Of a DNA stretch of 64,000 nucleotides, positions 24,865 to 35,612 are shown in pieces. A program made the translations under genes and the position numbers. The notes under the pieces are model-generated. The model saw only the letters and a list, made by a program, of their open reading frames with translations, searched no databases and was not told where the DNA came from. The first letter of the stretch is position 1. The number at the start of each line of letters is the position of its first letter. This stretch comes from Pelodera strongyloides (Eukaryota; Nematoda; Chromadorea; Rhabditida; Rhabditidae). The stretch covers positions 496,001-560,000 of the forward strand of contig JAANDG010000024.1 of assembly GCA_036852015.1 (NCBI GenBank), written 5' to 3'.

Positions 24865-25200
24865 ATTGTACGTAGTTTGTGTGGAATATTACTGGGCGTA
24901 GTTTAGAAAAAGTATTCTAGAGGTACTGTACACCATTACGATGAGCGGTATTGTACGGTTTGTGTGGAATATACTGGGCGCAGTTCAGAAAACGTACTCT
25001 AAAGTACAGGTACTCTGCGCCCTGACAAGGAGCGGTATTGTACGTAGTTTGTGTAGAATATACTGGGCGTAGTTTAGAAAACGTATTCTAGAGGTACTCC
25101 ACGCCCTAACAAAGAGCGCTATTGCACGTAGTTTGTGGGGAATATCTGGGGGTAGTTTAGAAAACGTATTTTAGAGTTACTGTACGCCTTTACGAAGAGT
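24865..25200. repeat. tandem array, unit about 85-90 bp
   Basis: Four diverged units carry GTTTGTGTGGAATATACTGG, GTTTAGAAAACGTATTCTAG and GGTACTGTACGCC-type blocks. A fifth partial unit is at 25310-25362. Confidence 0.8.
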
Positions 25201-25300
25201 ACTCTTTCTGAATTGCTCATTTTTTAAGGCTTATCCCCGGAAACGTTTTAGGAGTCATAGTAGGCCCACATTCGAATTGTTCTCTTTTTGAAGATGCTAA
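25178..25300. repeat. 123-bp direct duplication, copy 1
   Basis: Nearly identical to 25340-25462, from TACTGTACGCCTTTACGAAG to TTTTTGAAGATGCTAA. Confidence 0.92.
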
Positions 25301-25339
25301 GGAATATATGTGTGTAGTTTAGAAATCGTATTCTAGAGG

Positions 25340-25462
25340 TACTGTACGCCTTTACGAAGAGTACTCTTTCTGAATTGCTCATTTTTTAAGGTTTATCCCC
25401 GGAAACGTTTTAGGAGTCATAGTAGGCCCACATTCGAATTGTTCTCTTTTTGAAGATGCTAA
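25340..25462. repeat. 123-bp direct duplication, copy 2
   Basis: Second copy of 25178-25300, separated from it by 39 bases. Confidence 0.92.
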
Positions 25463-25541
25463 TTTGTTTTTGGGTGATTCAGGTAGATTAGAAGGGCCAA
25501 AAACACCAACCTAAAACAGAGCTCTTTTTCCACGAAAAAAA

Positions 25542-25605
25542 TTATGCTTTCTAAAATGCCACGCTGTTATTGACACAGAATGGAACAAAATTGGCATATA
25601 AGTCT
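25542..25605. repeat. 64-bp direct repeat, copy 2
   Basis: Second copy of 24639-24702. The pair brackets the tandem array. Confidence 0.92.
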
Positions 25606-26574
25606 TTTTTCACAAAAAGTTTTTTAAATCACACAATTGTTCACGAGCTACTGTTCCTTATCCGCGGTCACGCTCCCCGCTGTATGAGGTGCGTAAACGG
25701 TCGTATCTCTCGTAAAAGATGACGTCGTGACGCTTGTGAAAAACTCATTAACCCAAGAATGTGAGCGTAACGTGTAAAATATTACGGGCATATGCACGTA
25801 TGCTCTTTACCAGCTGTTTCAGGTGCCAGCGTAGCGGTTCGAAAAGAGTAATGCGTAAAGCGGTATAATATCCGGTGCTTGAAACGATGTTGGTCGCTAT
25901 ATGCCCACGATTACGGCACATAAATGTAATCAGGATCTCCGGCAACTTGCAGCAAAACAGCCGATGCACCGACAGGAATCGAACCCACGACACCTAGCCG
26001 CTCACAAACAACTAGGTGTAGCTGTAACATCGAGTGTAGCTCTGGAGAGCCCGTTTCTCGACTTACATACATTCTTGCAAAGTTTTATTCATGAAAATAA
26101 AATCGATTTAATCATCTTTCAAAGAGTATAATAAACATCTAAACGTTTAAATTGGTCTTGTCGTGGATAGAGTTTCAACCGATTATCTCAGAATCTCCCA
26201 CTTTTTGCAAGAATTCAATCAGTGAAGGTGAAAGCCAAAAACAATTAAATTGGGCCGATAACCCATGTTCTGATAGGAATTTCGGGTGTCTAGTCACTTT
26301 GCTCTTTTTCACGTAATGTGACGTAAGCGTGATTTTTAGTCAACAACGGGGTTTACCGTTTAGGATTTGGACGTTGATTTTAGTGATGGGAGATTTTATT
26401 AATATATAAGTCTTTCTGTGGAAAAAGTCTTTATGTGAATCTTTCTGTGGGAAAGACCGATACGGTAATCGCTTGTATTACCTTTTTTCCATGGCATAAC
26501 GTTGCCTCCTGAGTCCTGAAACAGCTGTTCGGAGTTTACGTGCATAACCGTCATATTTTGCACGCTACACGTAA

Positions 26575-26757
26575 CATGGGAAACCAAAAACCCCGATATG
26601 GCCCTGGTCACGTCCCTCAAATAATCGGGCCGTGATCGGGGCCACATCGGGGTTTTCTGGAAAAAAATCGGGATCATATCGGGGTTTTTTGGAAATGATC
26701 GGGGCCATATCGGGGTTTTTTTCCAAAATAATCGGGGCCATATCGGGGTTTCCACTT
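26575..26757. mobile_element. ATCGGGG repeat element with inverted ends
   Basis: It begins GGGAAACCAAAAACCCCGAT and ends with the inverted CATATCGGGGTTTCC. Inside are four tandem ATATCGGGGTTTTT units. A fragment with the same start is at 36957-36990. Confidence 0.75.
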
Positions 26758-26759
26758 TC

Positions 26760-28809
26760 CTGTGTTCTTTGTTTAATGAGTTTTTCACCTACGTCACAAC
26801 GTCACCTTTATTATGAGAGATACGACCGTCTACGCTCAGCCAAACAGAGGGGAGTGTGTCCCGAGAGCGGATGAGGAATAAGCGAGAAAGTATACTTTTA
26901 TACCTTTATTCAAGCGTGGTTCAAAGACAGTCAACATTGAATGCCCATGTCACCACTTTTTCCGCATAGGTCTTGGTCCAGAGAAGAGTGGAATATTTGC
27001 TCCTTCTATGGCTGTGGTAGCTCGTCTACCCAGTATCTCGGCGAACAACATTGCACTTTTTGGTGTAACGGAGTGCGGTTTTCTTTTTCAGAGGTAGTTT
27101 TTCTCAAAACCTAAAATGTTGGTTCGCACGGAAAAAAATTGTCAGCTCTAACCTATGAGCAACTTTTCTTGATTTAAATGAACGATGCTATTTGCTTGCA
27201 ATGCGATTTTTTAGCGAGTGCAACGTAAAGAACATTCACAAGACTAGAGTTCAAGTTCAACTTTCATTGTGATTTCTATTCCTAGAAGAGAACATAAAGA
27301 TAAGCAGAGAGACAGAGACAAAAAGCGCCTTCTTTGTAAGAAAAGTAGTAAAACAAGCATAATTGAGAACAATCAACTAAACCAATGATCAGACAAAATA
27401 AAAATAGAAAACAATTATGGCAATGTGTTTTGCACGATTACAGGAAAATATTGTCAATAAGGCACATTTTCTACAACGCGAAACTTTGGCCGGTGCGCGA
27501 CCAACAAAAAATGGATGGGCCTACGTTCGGCGGCCCAACGGTTTCGGATGCAGTGTAGAGTGTATGCCGCGCACCGGCCAAGTTTCCCCAGTTTAACGGT
27601 AAAACTAACGGAATTTTTTTTAGATTAACTGTCGTATAAGGAACGGTTGCCTTCGAACTTCTGAATTTGGAAACTGTGAGCAGAAGGCAGTTCGCGCACC
27701 TCTCTCGTTCGCCTGGCGCTATAATCGTGTTACCCTATAAAACAGCGCGAAACTTCTGAATTTACTCAAAGATAGCTTCAAAAACCACGAGATTTTATTG
27801 AGCGGTCACATGATTATTTTTATCCCATTCCTATGGCATGATATCTCTACCGTATTCGTGGAAAAAAATAATAATAAAAGGAAGACTATCTGCAAGGGGA
27901 AGAGGCTCGTTTGTGTGCTCTCTGAGTCTCTGATCTCGCCATCAGCATTTAGACAGATCCATGTCACTGAAGCGTCAGGCCACGGAAAAGTTATGCCGAT
28001 TTGTCTTGCTCAGTCAGCAAGAGGAGTCCATTAGATTATTGCAAAAAACCGCATTCCATCCCAAACTCGCTAAGCTTTTCCCCTAGGACGAGCTACAGTA
28101 GTCACCCCAATTATTTCTATTTTATTGTTTTGCATTGAAAACTCAAAAGTAAGCTTCAGTAATCTACTCTGAAAATACGTATCAAGAACATGGCGAAGAC
28201 CATTGAGAATTTTCTGCGAAAGAATGTAATTCCGCGTGCAAGTTTGTGTTCTACTACGGCAGCTCATCGTTGAAGTATTTCCGATCTCTCTGTTTTACTC
28301 TCGCCCCATACATACCAGTCACATACCAAATAAAAAATGTCAATCACTGAACACCTTATATTTGTATCTAGTCCAATCGACCAACAACCAATAATAGAAT
28401 ACGTCGCATGTCGTCTAATCTTGTGTAACTGTTGTTCTTTTGACGCACGCTTCTACATCTAAGGCACGTTCCCTAAGCTTGCCGCCGGTGTTAAACGATG
28501 TCATTAACATGTTTAACGCTCAAACCAGAAAGTGAAAGGTGCTTAGGTAAATACCAGAAAAAACAACAAAGAGAAACTACATTTCTCGTGAAAAGCGAAA
28601 ATCGCCGTTAAACCCTTATCAACGGTGATTTCGCACTATTCAGCGTAGGGCAACGGCAGTCAAATTACCAATTTTATGTTTAATAAACGTTCTTTTGGAG
28701 CAAAGCTGTGGAAAGCAGAGATTGCGTACAGAATTTGAAGCGAAGAGAATCTAGTTTTGGAAAGATCAATTGTGAAAATAAGTGCAAACATGTATGGCAG
28801 CATCGACGC
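26760..28809. other. no gene seen; small inverted repeat
   Basis: An inverted pair, CTTTGGCCGGTGCGCG and CGCGCACCGGCCAAGTTT, at about 27483-27590 suggests a short GC-rich foldback. No supportable ORF. Confidence 0.5.
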
Positions 28810-28972
28810 GTAAAGTGACATAACAGGTGGTTTTTGAAACGAATATTGGACAATTGCGTTCATATGTTGTGTGCAAAATACATTTATCTAAAAATCATGG
28901 GGAATCGCTCTGGTGTTAGCAACTCTGCATGGGAATGCAGCATGCAACGTACGTTTCAAAAGCCATTGTTCA
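28810..28972. mobile_element. TTAA family 2-like element, worn
   Basis: TAAAGTGACATAACAGGTGG at the left, with CGTTTCAAAAGCCA in inverted order at the right. Confidence 0.55.
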
Positions 28973-29024
28973 AAAGCCTAAGCGAACGTCAACTCACAGA
29001 GATTCTATAACGCTCTGTTTAATG

Positions 29025-29264
29025 TTAAAATGGTACATGAGACGAACGTGTTCTTGTGCTGGAACGACGGTTGGCCCTCCCTGCACCGTCGGATGCGCGA
29101 TTGATAATCCCAGAATCTGGTTTTCGAATGTCCAGTATGTTGCTTGTGAATGCTTGTGGTTCCACGTCGTCCAGTGCGTTAGCTTTTTCGTCCACCGGTC
29201 GTCGGCTTGTCGACGAATGCGTCCATCCCTGAGCCGAAACGACGATGGTGACATTCGATTCCAT
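29025..29264 (-). other. open, coding-like segment, unassigned
   Basis: A 79-codon minus-strand frame starts MESNVTIVVSAQGW, is hydrophilic and Ser/Arg-rich, and is more GC-rich than its surroundings. No domain recognised and no clear donor. It could be a first exon of an upstream-reading gene or chance. Confidence 0.2.
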
Positions 29265-29284
29265 TTCCTTGTAACTCTCTAAGG

Positions 29285-30320
29285 TTGGCCCCGAACACCC
29301 CCGTTTCGTTTCTGCTCAGGATTCACGGCTCATGTTAGAACTGTACTGAGGAGAGTTGACGATTCTCCGGATTTCATTGTTACTCCGAGATAAATTCGTA
29401 ACATTTTTTACGAACAAGACAGTGTTCGAGAGTCCGCATTGATGAAGTTATCGTAGATGCTGAGTTACTCAGTACTCGGGTTGATCAAGCTCGTCCATGT
29501 ATATTGTTTTCATTTAACGAGTGCCCTCTGGGTCTGAGTGCGTTAGCGACGAACGCACATTCTATCCTAGATGAAAGGGGAGCTTGAATGAAAGGTAGTA
29601 GGTAATGATATGTCACAGAGTCTAATCAGGCTTTCGAGTATTTTTTGACAAAACGTGAAGAATACAATAATTTGGTATTATTCAAACTTGGTCTATCACT
29701 GTGCTTGCGTAGTTATCTGGAAGTAAACTTTATTTAAAGGTCCGTTTCTGTGCATCCTATTCCTTCTACGATCCTACAATACTTACCGTATACCGTAGTC
29801 TAGCACGCGCGTCAACATTTTCCGATAAACAACGGGAATAGAAAGGACCAGTAAAATAAAGAGGCATAGAGAAATACAGAGAGAATTCGTGCATCCTGCA
29901 AAAGAGGGCGGAGTCGGGATCATTACTGGCTCTGGCTTATCACCAAATTCCAGTGTCATTCATCTCTCGATTCTCTCCATTTCGCATTATCTATGATCCA
30001 TTGACGTAGTTATCAGGCTTTCCGGTAGTTTATTCCGTTAAGGTTGCTTAAAAACCAGACGGTTCGAGATGGGGACATCAGATGAGCTCGGTCTCTTCCG
30101 AAGCATTGCATCGAAGCCTTAGGCTTAGGCTTGGGGCTACATTTTCAATTAATTCATACCTTCAATTGTATGTCCAACTACTCATTCGATTTTTTATAAT
30201 TATACTCTTTATATCAAGATGCTCATTTTCTGTTCCACAATACTGTAAGCTTGTTTTTGAAAGGTCGCATACATTCTCATGTTTATTTTATTCAATATTA
30301 TTATTTAAATTTAAACCTTG
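29285..30320. other. no gene seen; desaturase upstream region
   Basis: Contains two TTAGGC units at about 30118-30133. The desaturase promoter or 5' exon must lie here or further left, but no convincing site is visible. Confidence 0.4.
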
Positions 30321-30339
30321 CAGTTATTTGAATCTCATC

Positions 30340-33300
30340 ATGTGCAAGCAATCACACGATCAGAAGCCCGACGTGGTGGCTGTTGACGATAACGACTTTT
30401 GCGATCGTGAGCTCGATGACATTAAGAAGTTGAACATCGACGCTGAGGTAAGACAGACAGGCAGGGTCGTAATCAGCTCAAATCAGAACAAGCTTGAGCC
30501 ATGTTCTGGTCCCTAACCTAGGATAAACCCTAGGCCTAATTCACTATCATAAGCAATCGGATCAGAATCAACACTAAAATATTTCCGTGACTTCCTGACA
30601 TAGTTCTGAGACTTCATAGATCATTTAAAGTCGTTGCTAGTGTATTCTCAACCTTCCCCCATAGTGGTACTAACTTATTAACCCAGGTTGAGCACGAACA
30701 CAGTAACTGTTTAGTACCACATCAGAAACTGTTTAGTACTGCTCTAGCATTGGCAATCCACCAGCAAATGTTTAGTACCCTCACAGCAACTGTTTAGTGC
30801 TAATCCAGCATCTATTTAGCGTCGTCCGTCCACCCGGTGGGTTGCCCGCAACTGCCTCATCTTTGCTGTGTTGCATGCCGGCGCTGCCGTCGGACTGTAC
30901 CACTCAGTATACAATGCTAAGTGGCAGACGACGGCGTTTGGTAAGTATTCAACCGATAAATGGCAATCGCGTATATATTGATTTTGACATTGGTATTGGC
31001 ATATACTTTGCTAGGAAGCTGATCGCCTTATTGTACTTGCATATGGTAGCTAATTATGATCATACATAATAAATAATAAAGAAGCGAGCTGAGCGTTTTG
31101 TTCTCCTTGTGGGTTCAAAATTAAAGCTTATGTTAGTGAACGGTCGTACCATTAAAATATTTTACGGGCTCGTATTTCTACGATAACTAAAATTGTTCCT
31201 TTTAGCTCTATTCCTATGGATTTCTTCTGTGCTCGGTATCACTGCTGGTGCTCACCGTTTGTGGTGAGTTATTTTATTCAAATTATAAGTTTGGAAAGAA
31301 TTCTAAATGACCTCCATCGAAGATGACCAGAAGGGCACATAGTTTGCAGTTTGCACAATGTGTTATATGCCAGCATTATTTCGCAAACCACATGCTGTAC
31401 CACTTTAACACCTCGAATTTCAGGTCCCATCGCTCGTACCGTGCAGCTCTTCCCTTCCGTATTTTCCTAATGATTCTCCAGACCATGGCAATTCAGGTAA
31501 TTACCGTTGCAATTACTTGTACTTATATGTCGGCCTTTGACTTGTCCAGAACTGCTTTTAATTAGTTTTAATATTTCTCGAACGCTCCATTGTAGCGCAC
31601 CTATCTTATCAACAGTAGCAGCTTTCATCACAAAAAAAAGGTTCAATGGCGTTTCTAATATTTTCTTTGACAAGATAACAATGTGATGAGGTGTTTTAAG
31701 CTGGGGATTAAAATTGAAGAATTGATTATGAATTAAAAGTCGTACTGTAGAAAAGACAATGAAAAACTGTAGGGGATCTTGCACTGATCTTTATTGCGTA
31801 ATATCGTAACCATATCGATCTCACCAAAGCAATAAACTCGCACATTTGAGAGCCGCGCGCGAGCCAATTTTGGTGTTTTTCTATCGAACATGTTAGCTTC
31901 AACTCAGTACTGCCTATAGGACATGGCTTTGAAGAAGGTTTTAGCTCAAAGTTGGAGCCTATTGATCTCTACATTTATGAAACTTTCTCTTTAATAATTT
32001 GTCATCAAAGAAGCCTATTACACTAGGTCGTAAACTCGAAATTAGGGTTACACACGTAGTTTGACAAAAAAAAACGTTTTATAACTGATTGTAAACTAAT
32101 TAAACTCCGGGATCACGGCATTGTTCTTGCGTGTGATAAGAATAGAAGAAAAGTGAGATTATTACATAAAGTGTCAAAGACAAAGAAGCGAGAAGGTTAA
32201 ATATAATCTAAAGTTTAAATGGGGTGAGGACGGTGGGAGAGGGCGAAAGAAGATGTAGATTTAAGCTTTGAACAATTGAATCATGTATTGAGGGCAAGGA
32301 TGCCCACAAAGTTGTTTGGAAAAGAGCGAGCGTAGCTGTGCTACCAATTAACATCCCGACAACGTTACGCATATTGTATTCCATGAGCCTAACCTTTCAA
32401 ATGTTTACTGTCTTACGTCACTAATGACTAATATGCGCACGGGAAAACTTCACGGGGGGGGGGGGGGGAAGAATAGTATATTCTAAATCTTATAACTTAT
32501 AGACCTTGTAAAACATTATTTCAATTTCAGAATACTATCGAGGAATGGGTCCGTGACCACCGTTGCCACCACAAGTGGACTGACACTGATGCCGATCCGC
32601 ATAACGCCAGCCGGTAAGGAGTCTCAAATAAAAATTGTAATTCTTTGTAGCTCTAACTCTAGCGCTAAGCTTTAGCTGCCGCTAAGGAGTCGTAGCTCTA
32701 ACTCTAACACGCTCCATCTTTGTAGCTCTAGCTCTAGCGCTAAGTGGCTAAGTGAGCTCTATCTACCAATGACTAATGTGTGTTCACCATGGGAAACATT
32801 CGAAACTGGCTTCAATATATGTAGAGCTAGCATCAATTCCTGCATTTTTCTCTAAATGTCCGCCGGTTATACCATTTTTCGAATCACTCATGGGATATCA
32901 CCGGTTTTTTACAGGCGGGATTGGCTTCAACCAAAGTTACATCCAAATATAAAGTTCAAATTATTTATTCCAGTGGTTTCTTCTTCTCGCACATTGGATG
33001 GCTGCTTCAGCGCAAGCACCCTGCTGTTCGCGAAATGGGCAAGAAAATCGATATCTCTGACGTCAGAGCTGACCCGGTAGTCAGATTCCAGAAGAAGTAG
33101 GTTATACTGTAGATAATTATTAGATAATTAAGTGAAATATGCAAGTGGGATATTGATCTACATCCATAAACCAAATCTCACACACAAAACCAAGAAAACA
33201 ACATTTAGTAAGAAAAACACTAGCAGGATTGTAAGCATCATCGTCCAGGCTTACACCAGGCTTAGGCTTAGGCTTAGGATTTGTAAGCTTTAGGTAACAA

Positions 33301-34795
33301 AAATTCTTTAGGTACTATTTCCCTCTCATCACAATCTTCGGTATCCTGGTTCCCACTGCGATTCCAGTGGTTCTGTGGGGCGAGGACTCAATGATCTCAT
33401 ATTTTGTTGCGGGTATGCTTAGGTGAGTCTTTGGGCATACAATAAGCTTACGGTTTTCCTAGTGCATCAACTTATTTTGATCACTTAATAAGAGTTAGTT
33501 ATTTTAAAAACTTACCTGTCATGGCTCTTAAAATTGTCAACTGATTTAGAGAAGTCTCATCCTGTAGTATTGCGCATACAACTAATACTAACTAATGTAT
33601 AAAATATAATTATCCTCTAATTGCAGGTATGTAATTTCCCTCCACGACACGTGGACCATTAACTCTGTCGCGCACATGTTTGGCGACAAGCCGTATGACG
33701 GCCGTATCCGTGCCACGGAAAACTTTATTGTAGGTTTTTTTAAAGAAGTATGAATCTTAACTACCATATTTTCAAAACACGTTATTTACTGTTCAACGAT
33801 GGTTCAGCAATTCGTTAGCTCCTTGGTGAAAAGAGTTGACTCCTACTTACATATGACAAATTAGTATTGAATTTTTGCACATCAGCAGCAGATACGTTGT
33901 TTCTTCAAGTACACAAACTTTGCATATAAGTTTAGTAGATGTGCACAAGTTAGCATATGCGTTTCTTCAAGTTTACAAATTTTGCAAATATGTCTAGTAG
34001 GTGTTCATAGTCCGTACACTTCCATTATTGCCAATGTTACGATGAACATACATACATATATGACATAAGGTCATATGTTTCATTCATCGGCACTGAAATT
34101 TACGTTTGACCAGATTACCTAGCACTCGTTAAATATACCGTAGTATGGTTCGATTATGCCTAATTATTCTAATTACCCTCTTTACAGTTAGCTATGTTGA
34201 CTGTTGGTGAGGGTGGACACAATTATCACCACACTTTCCCCTCCGACTACCGTACTTCCGAATACGAGTTTGCTTACAACCTTGGAAAGGTGAGCACTTG
34301 AGTAAAGTACTAAAAGGTGACACAGTATGTTTACTTGTTTGTTTGAGACATGCGCGTTATGCCCGTGCTCCATAAATGAATTAATGAAAAAATATAGAAA
34401 GTTTATTTAAATGTAAGTTATATTCCAATTGCAGGTTCTTATTGACGCGGGTGCAAAGATGGGTCTTGTCTCCGATAGGAAAATCGTCGGACAAGAGGTT
34501 CGTTTTTTGACATCTATAGTAAGCACATAACTAGAGAGCAATTATATGCTAATTAGCTAATTGTAATTAGCTGAACAGCTAGGATTTTAAGTGGTAAAAG
34601 TAAAATCATATAAATTTGTTGAACAAGGCAGTACAAACATACGCCTAAGAATAAGTCACTAAAATATAAGTATATACAAGTTAACTTTCCTACTTTCAGT
34701 TCATCAACAAACGGGTGGCCTCCAATCAAGTTTTGTACGGGAAGAATGAACGCTACGAACAATTTGCGGCCGAACGTCACTTTCACAAGCATTAA
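30340..34795 (+). CDS. SCD: stearoyl-CoA (delta-9 acyl-CoA) desaturase, 11 exons, 346 aa
   Basis: ER-membrane di-iron enzyme that puts a cis double bond at carbon 9 of saturated acyl-CoA, using electrons from cytochrome b5. Exons: 30340-30447, 30820-30940, 31206-31263, 31424-31496, 32531-32613, 32974-33096, 33312-33422, 33627-33729, 34188-34289, 34435-34497, 34700-34795. All are GT-AG with continuous phases. The three histidine boxes are present: HRLWSH, HRCHH and HNYHH. Between them are the family signatures DTDADPHNASRGFFFSHIGWL and SLHDTWTINSVAH. Hydrophobic stretches include CLIFAVLHAGAAVGL, ALFLWISSVLGITAG, PLITIFGILVPTAI and ISYFVAGML, fitting four membrane spans. Length is normal for animal desaturases. 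The ATG lies 16 nt after an acceptor-like CCTTGCAG (30317-30323), so a 5'-UTR intron or trans-splicing is possible. The third box is preceded by GEGG where relatives usually have an aromatic residue. Convergent with arrestin E. Confidence 0.96.
30706..30819 (+). repeat. GTTTAG tandem motif repeats at the 3' end of desaturase intron 1
   Basis: Four to five imperfect copies of an 18-nt unit close to CAGCAACTGTTTAGTACC end exactly at the splice acceptor CTATTTAG. Each copy carries its own TTTAG. Confidence 0.7.
31340..31408. mobile_element. TTAA family 2 fragment in desaturase intron
   Basis: Only the right end CCACATGCTGTACCACTTTAA is clear. It lies 15 nt before the desaturase exon at 31424. 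Confidence 0.55.
32454..32468. repeat. poly-G run in desaturase intron
   Basis: Fifteen consecutive G about 60 nt before the HRCHH exon. The length is likely uncertain in any assembly. Confidence 0.9.
32640..32765. repeat. tandem GTAGCTCTA-type repeat in desaturase intron
   Basis: Three imperfect copies of a unit containing TTTGTAGCTCTAACTCTAG and GCGCTAAG lie directly after the HRCHH exon. Confidence 0.7.
33262..33279. repeat. short TTAGGC run in desaturase intron
   Basis: Nearly three TTAGGC units in the intron before the exon at 33312. Confidence 0.7.
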
Positions 34796-34886
34796 TTTCT
34801 AATTATCATAATAATTGTATGTTACTTGCCCCAGTAAGTAGATCATGCCTAAACTGCTTGTTACTTTGTGGATTTCTACCATTTAG

Positions 34887-34974
34887 AGCGATCTAACAGC
34901 TGGTTTTGAAGCACATGCTGGTTATGTACGTACGCATTCACATGTTCCAAAAATCGGATGTTCTACCGCTTTAA
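34887..34974. mobile_element. short TTAA family 2 element after the desaturase
   Basis: Ends GAGCGATCTAACAGCTGG and CGGATGTTCTACCGCTTTAA in inverted order, about 88 bp, in the desaturase 3' region. Confidence 0.65.
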
Positions 34975-35121
34975 TATTTTACCCTCGCTGTATTCCAATG
35001 GCCTACAGGCACCATTTGCGGAATAATCATATACGTCCTGTACTCTTTCCATAAGGAAAAGTTTTCCTTACAATCAAGTATTCATTATATGAATATACTA
35101 GAAACAATTACTGTACATAGA

Positions 35122-35127
35122 AATAAA
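35122..35127 (+). terminator. polyadenylation signal AATAAA of the desaturase
   Basis: AATAAA lies 327 nt after the desaturase stop. It is the first strong hexamer in the plus sense, before the convergent arrestin E. Confidence 0.5.
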
Positions 35128-35589
35128 GTTGTATCATAAAGTTGTGTGTTATTGAACGAGAGTCTTTGCTCCTTTGCACCACAAGCTTGACAAGTGAACA
35201 TACCATATCATACAATTCAATGAAGTATAACAGTAAGTGCCGAAGATGCCTGAAGCCTAGAGTTCGACGGACCTTTCTCGGCCTTCGCACGACTCCCGGA
35301 AGATTTTAGCAGTTTCTTAAAAAAAAATACTTTTTTGTAAAAAATAAAAAAAAAATAATACAAAAAAATAACTATCAACGCGCGATGCTTTCAACAGTCC
35401 AAATGTTATAAATAATCGACTAATCGGACAAATGAGTAAACTAAAAAACCATTTGTAGGCGAGTGACAACTGGGAATCACATCATGGCGTACCATAGATA
35501 AATTTAATATATATAGACAATGCACCTAGAATGCATTGCTTCTTTTGTTGATCAAAAATAAAAACACGTTTCTGGGTGGAAGGATACAA

Positions 35590-35595
35590 TTTATT
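35590..35595 (-). terminator. polyadenylation signal AATAAA of arrestin E
   Basis: AATAAA on the minus strand, 17 nt after the stop. It overlaps the place where the stop codon of the unshifted frame would fall. Confidence 0.5.
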
Positions 35596-35612
35596 CTTGG
35601 GTGGGAATAGCG

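Noticed and set aside
26399..26788. 129-codon minus ORF with repeated PIWPR/KTP units
   Set aside because: Made by the ATCGGGG tandem element.
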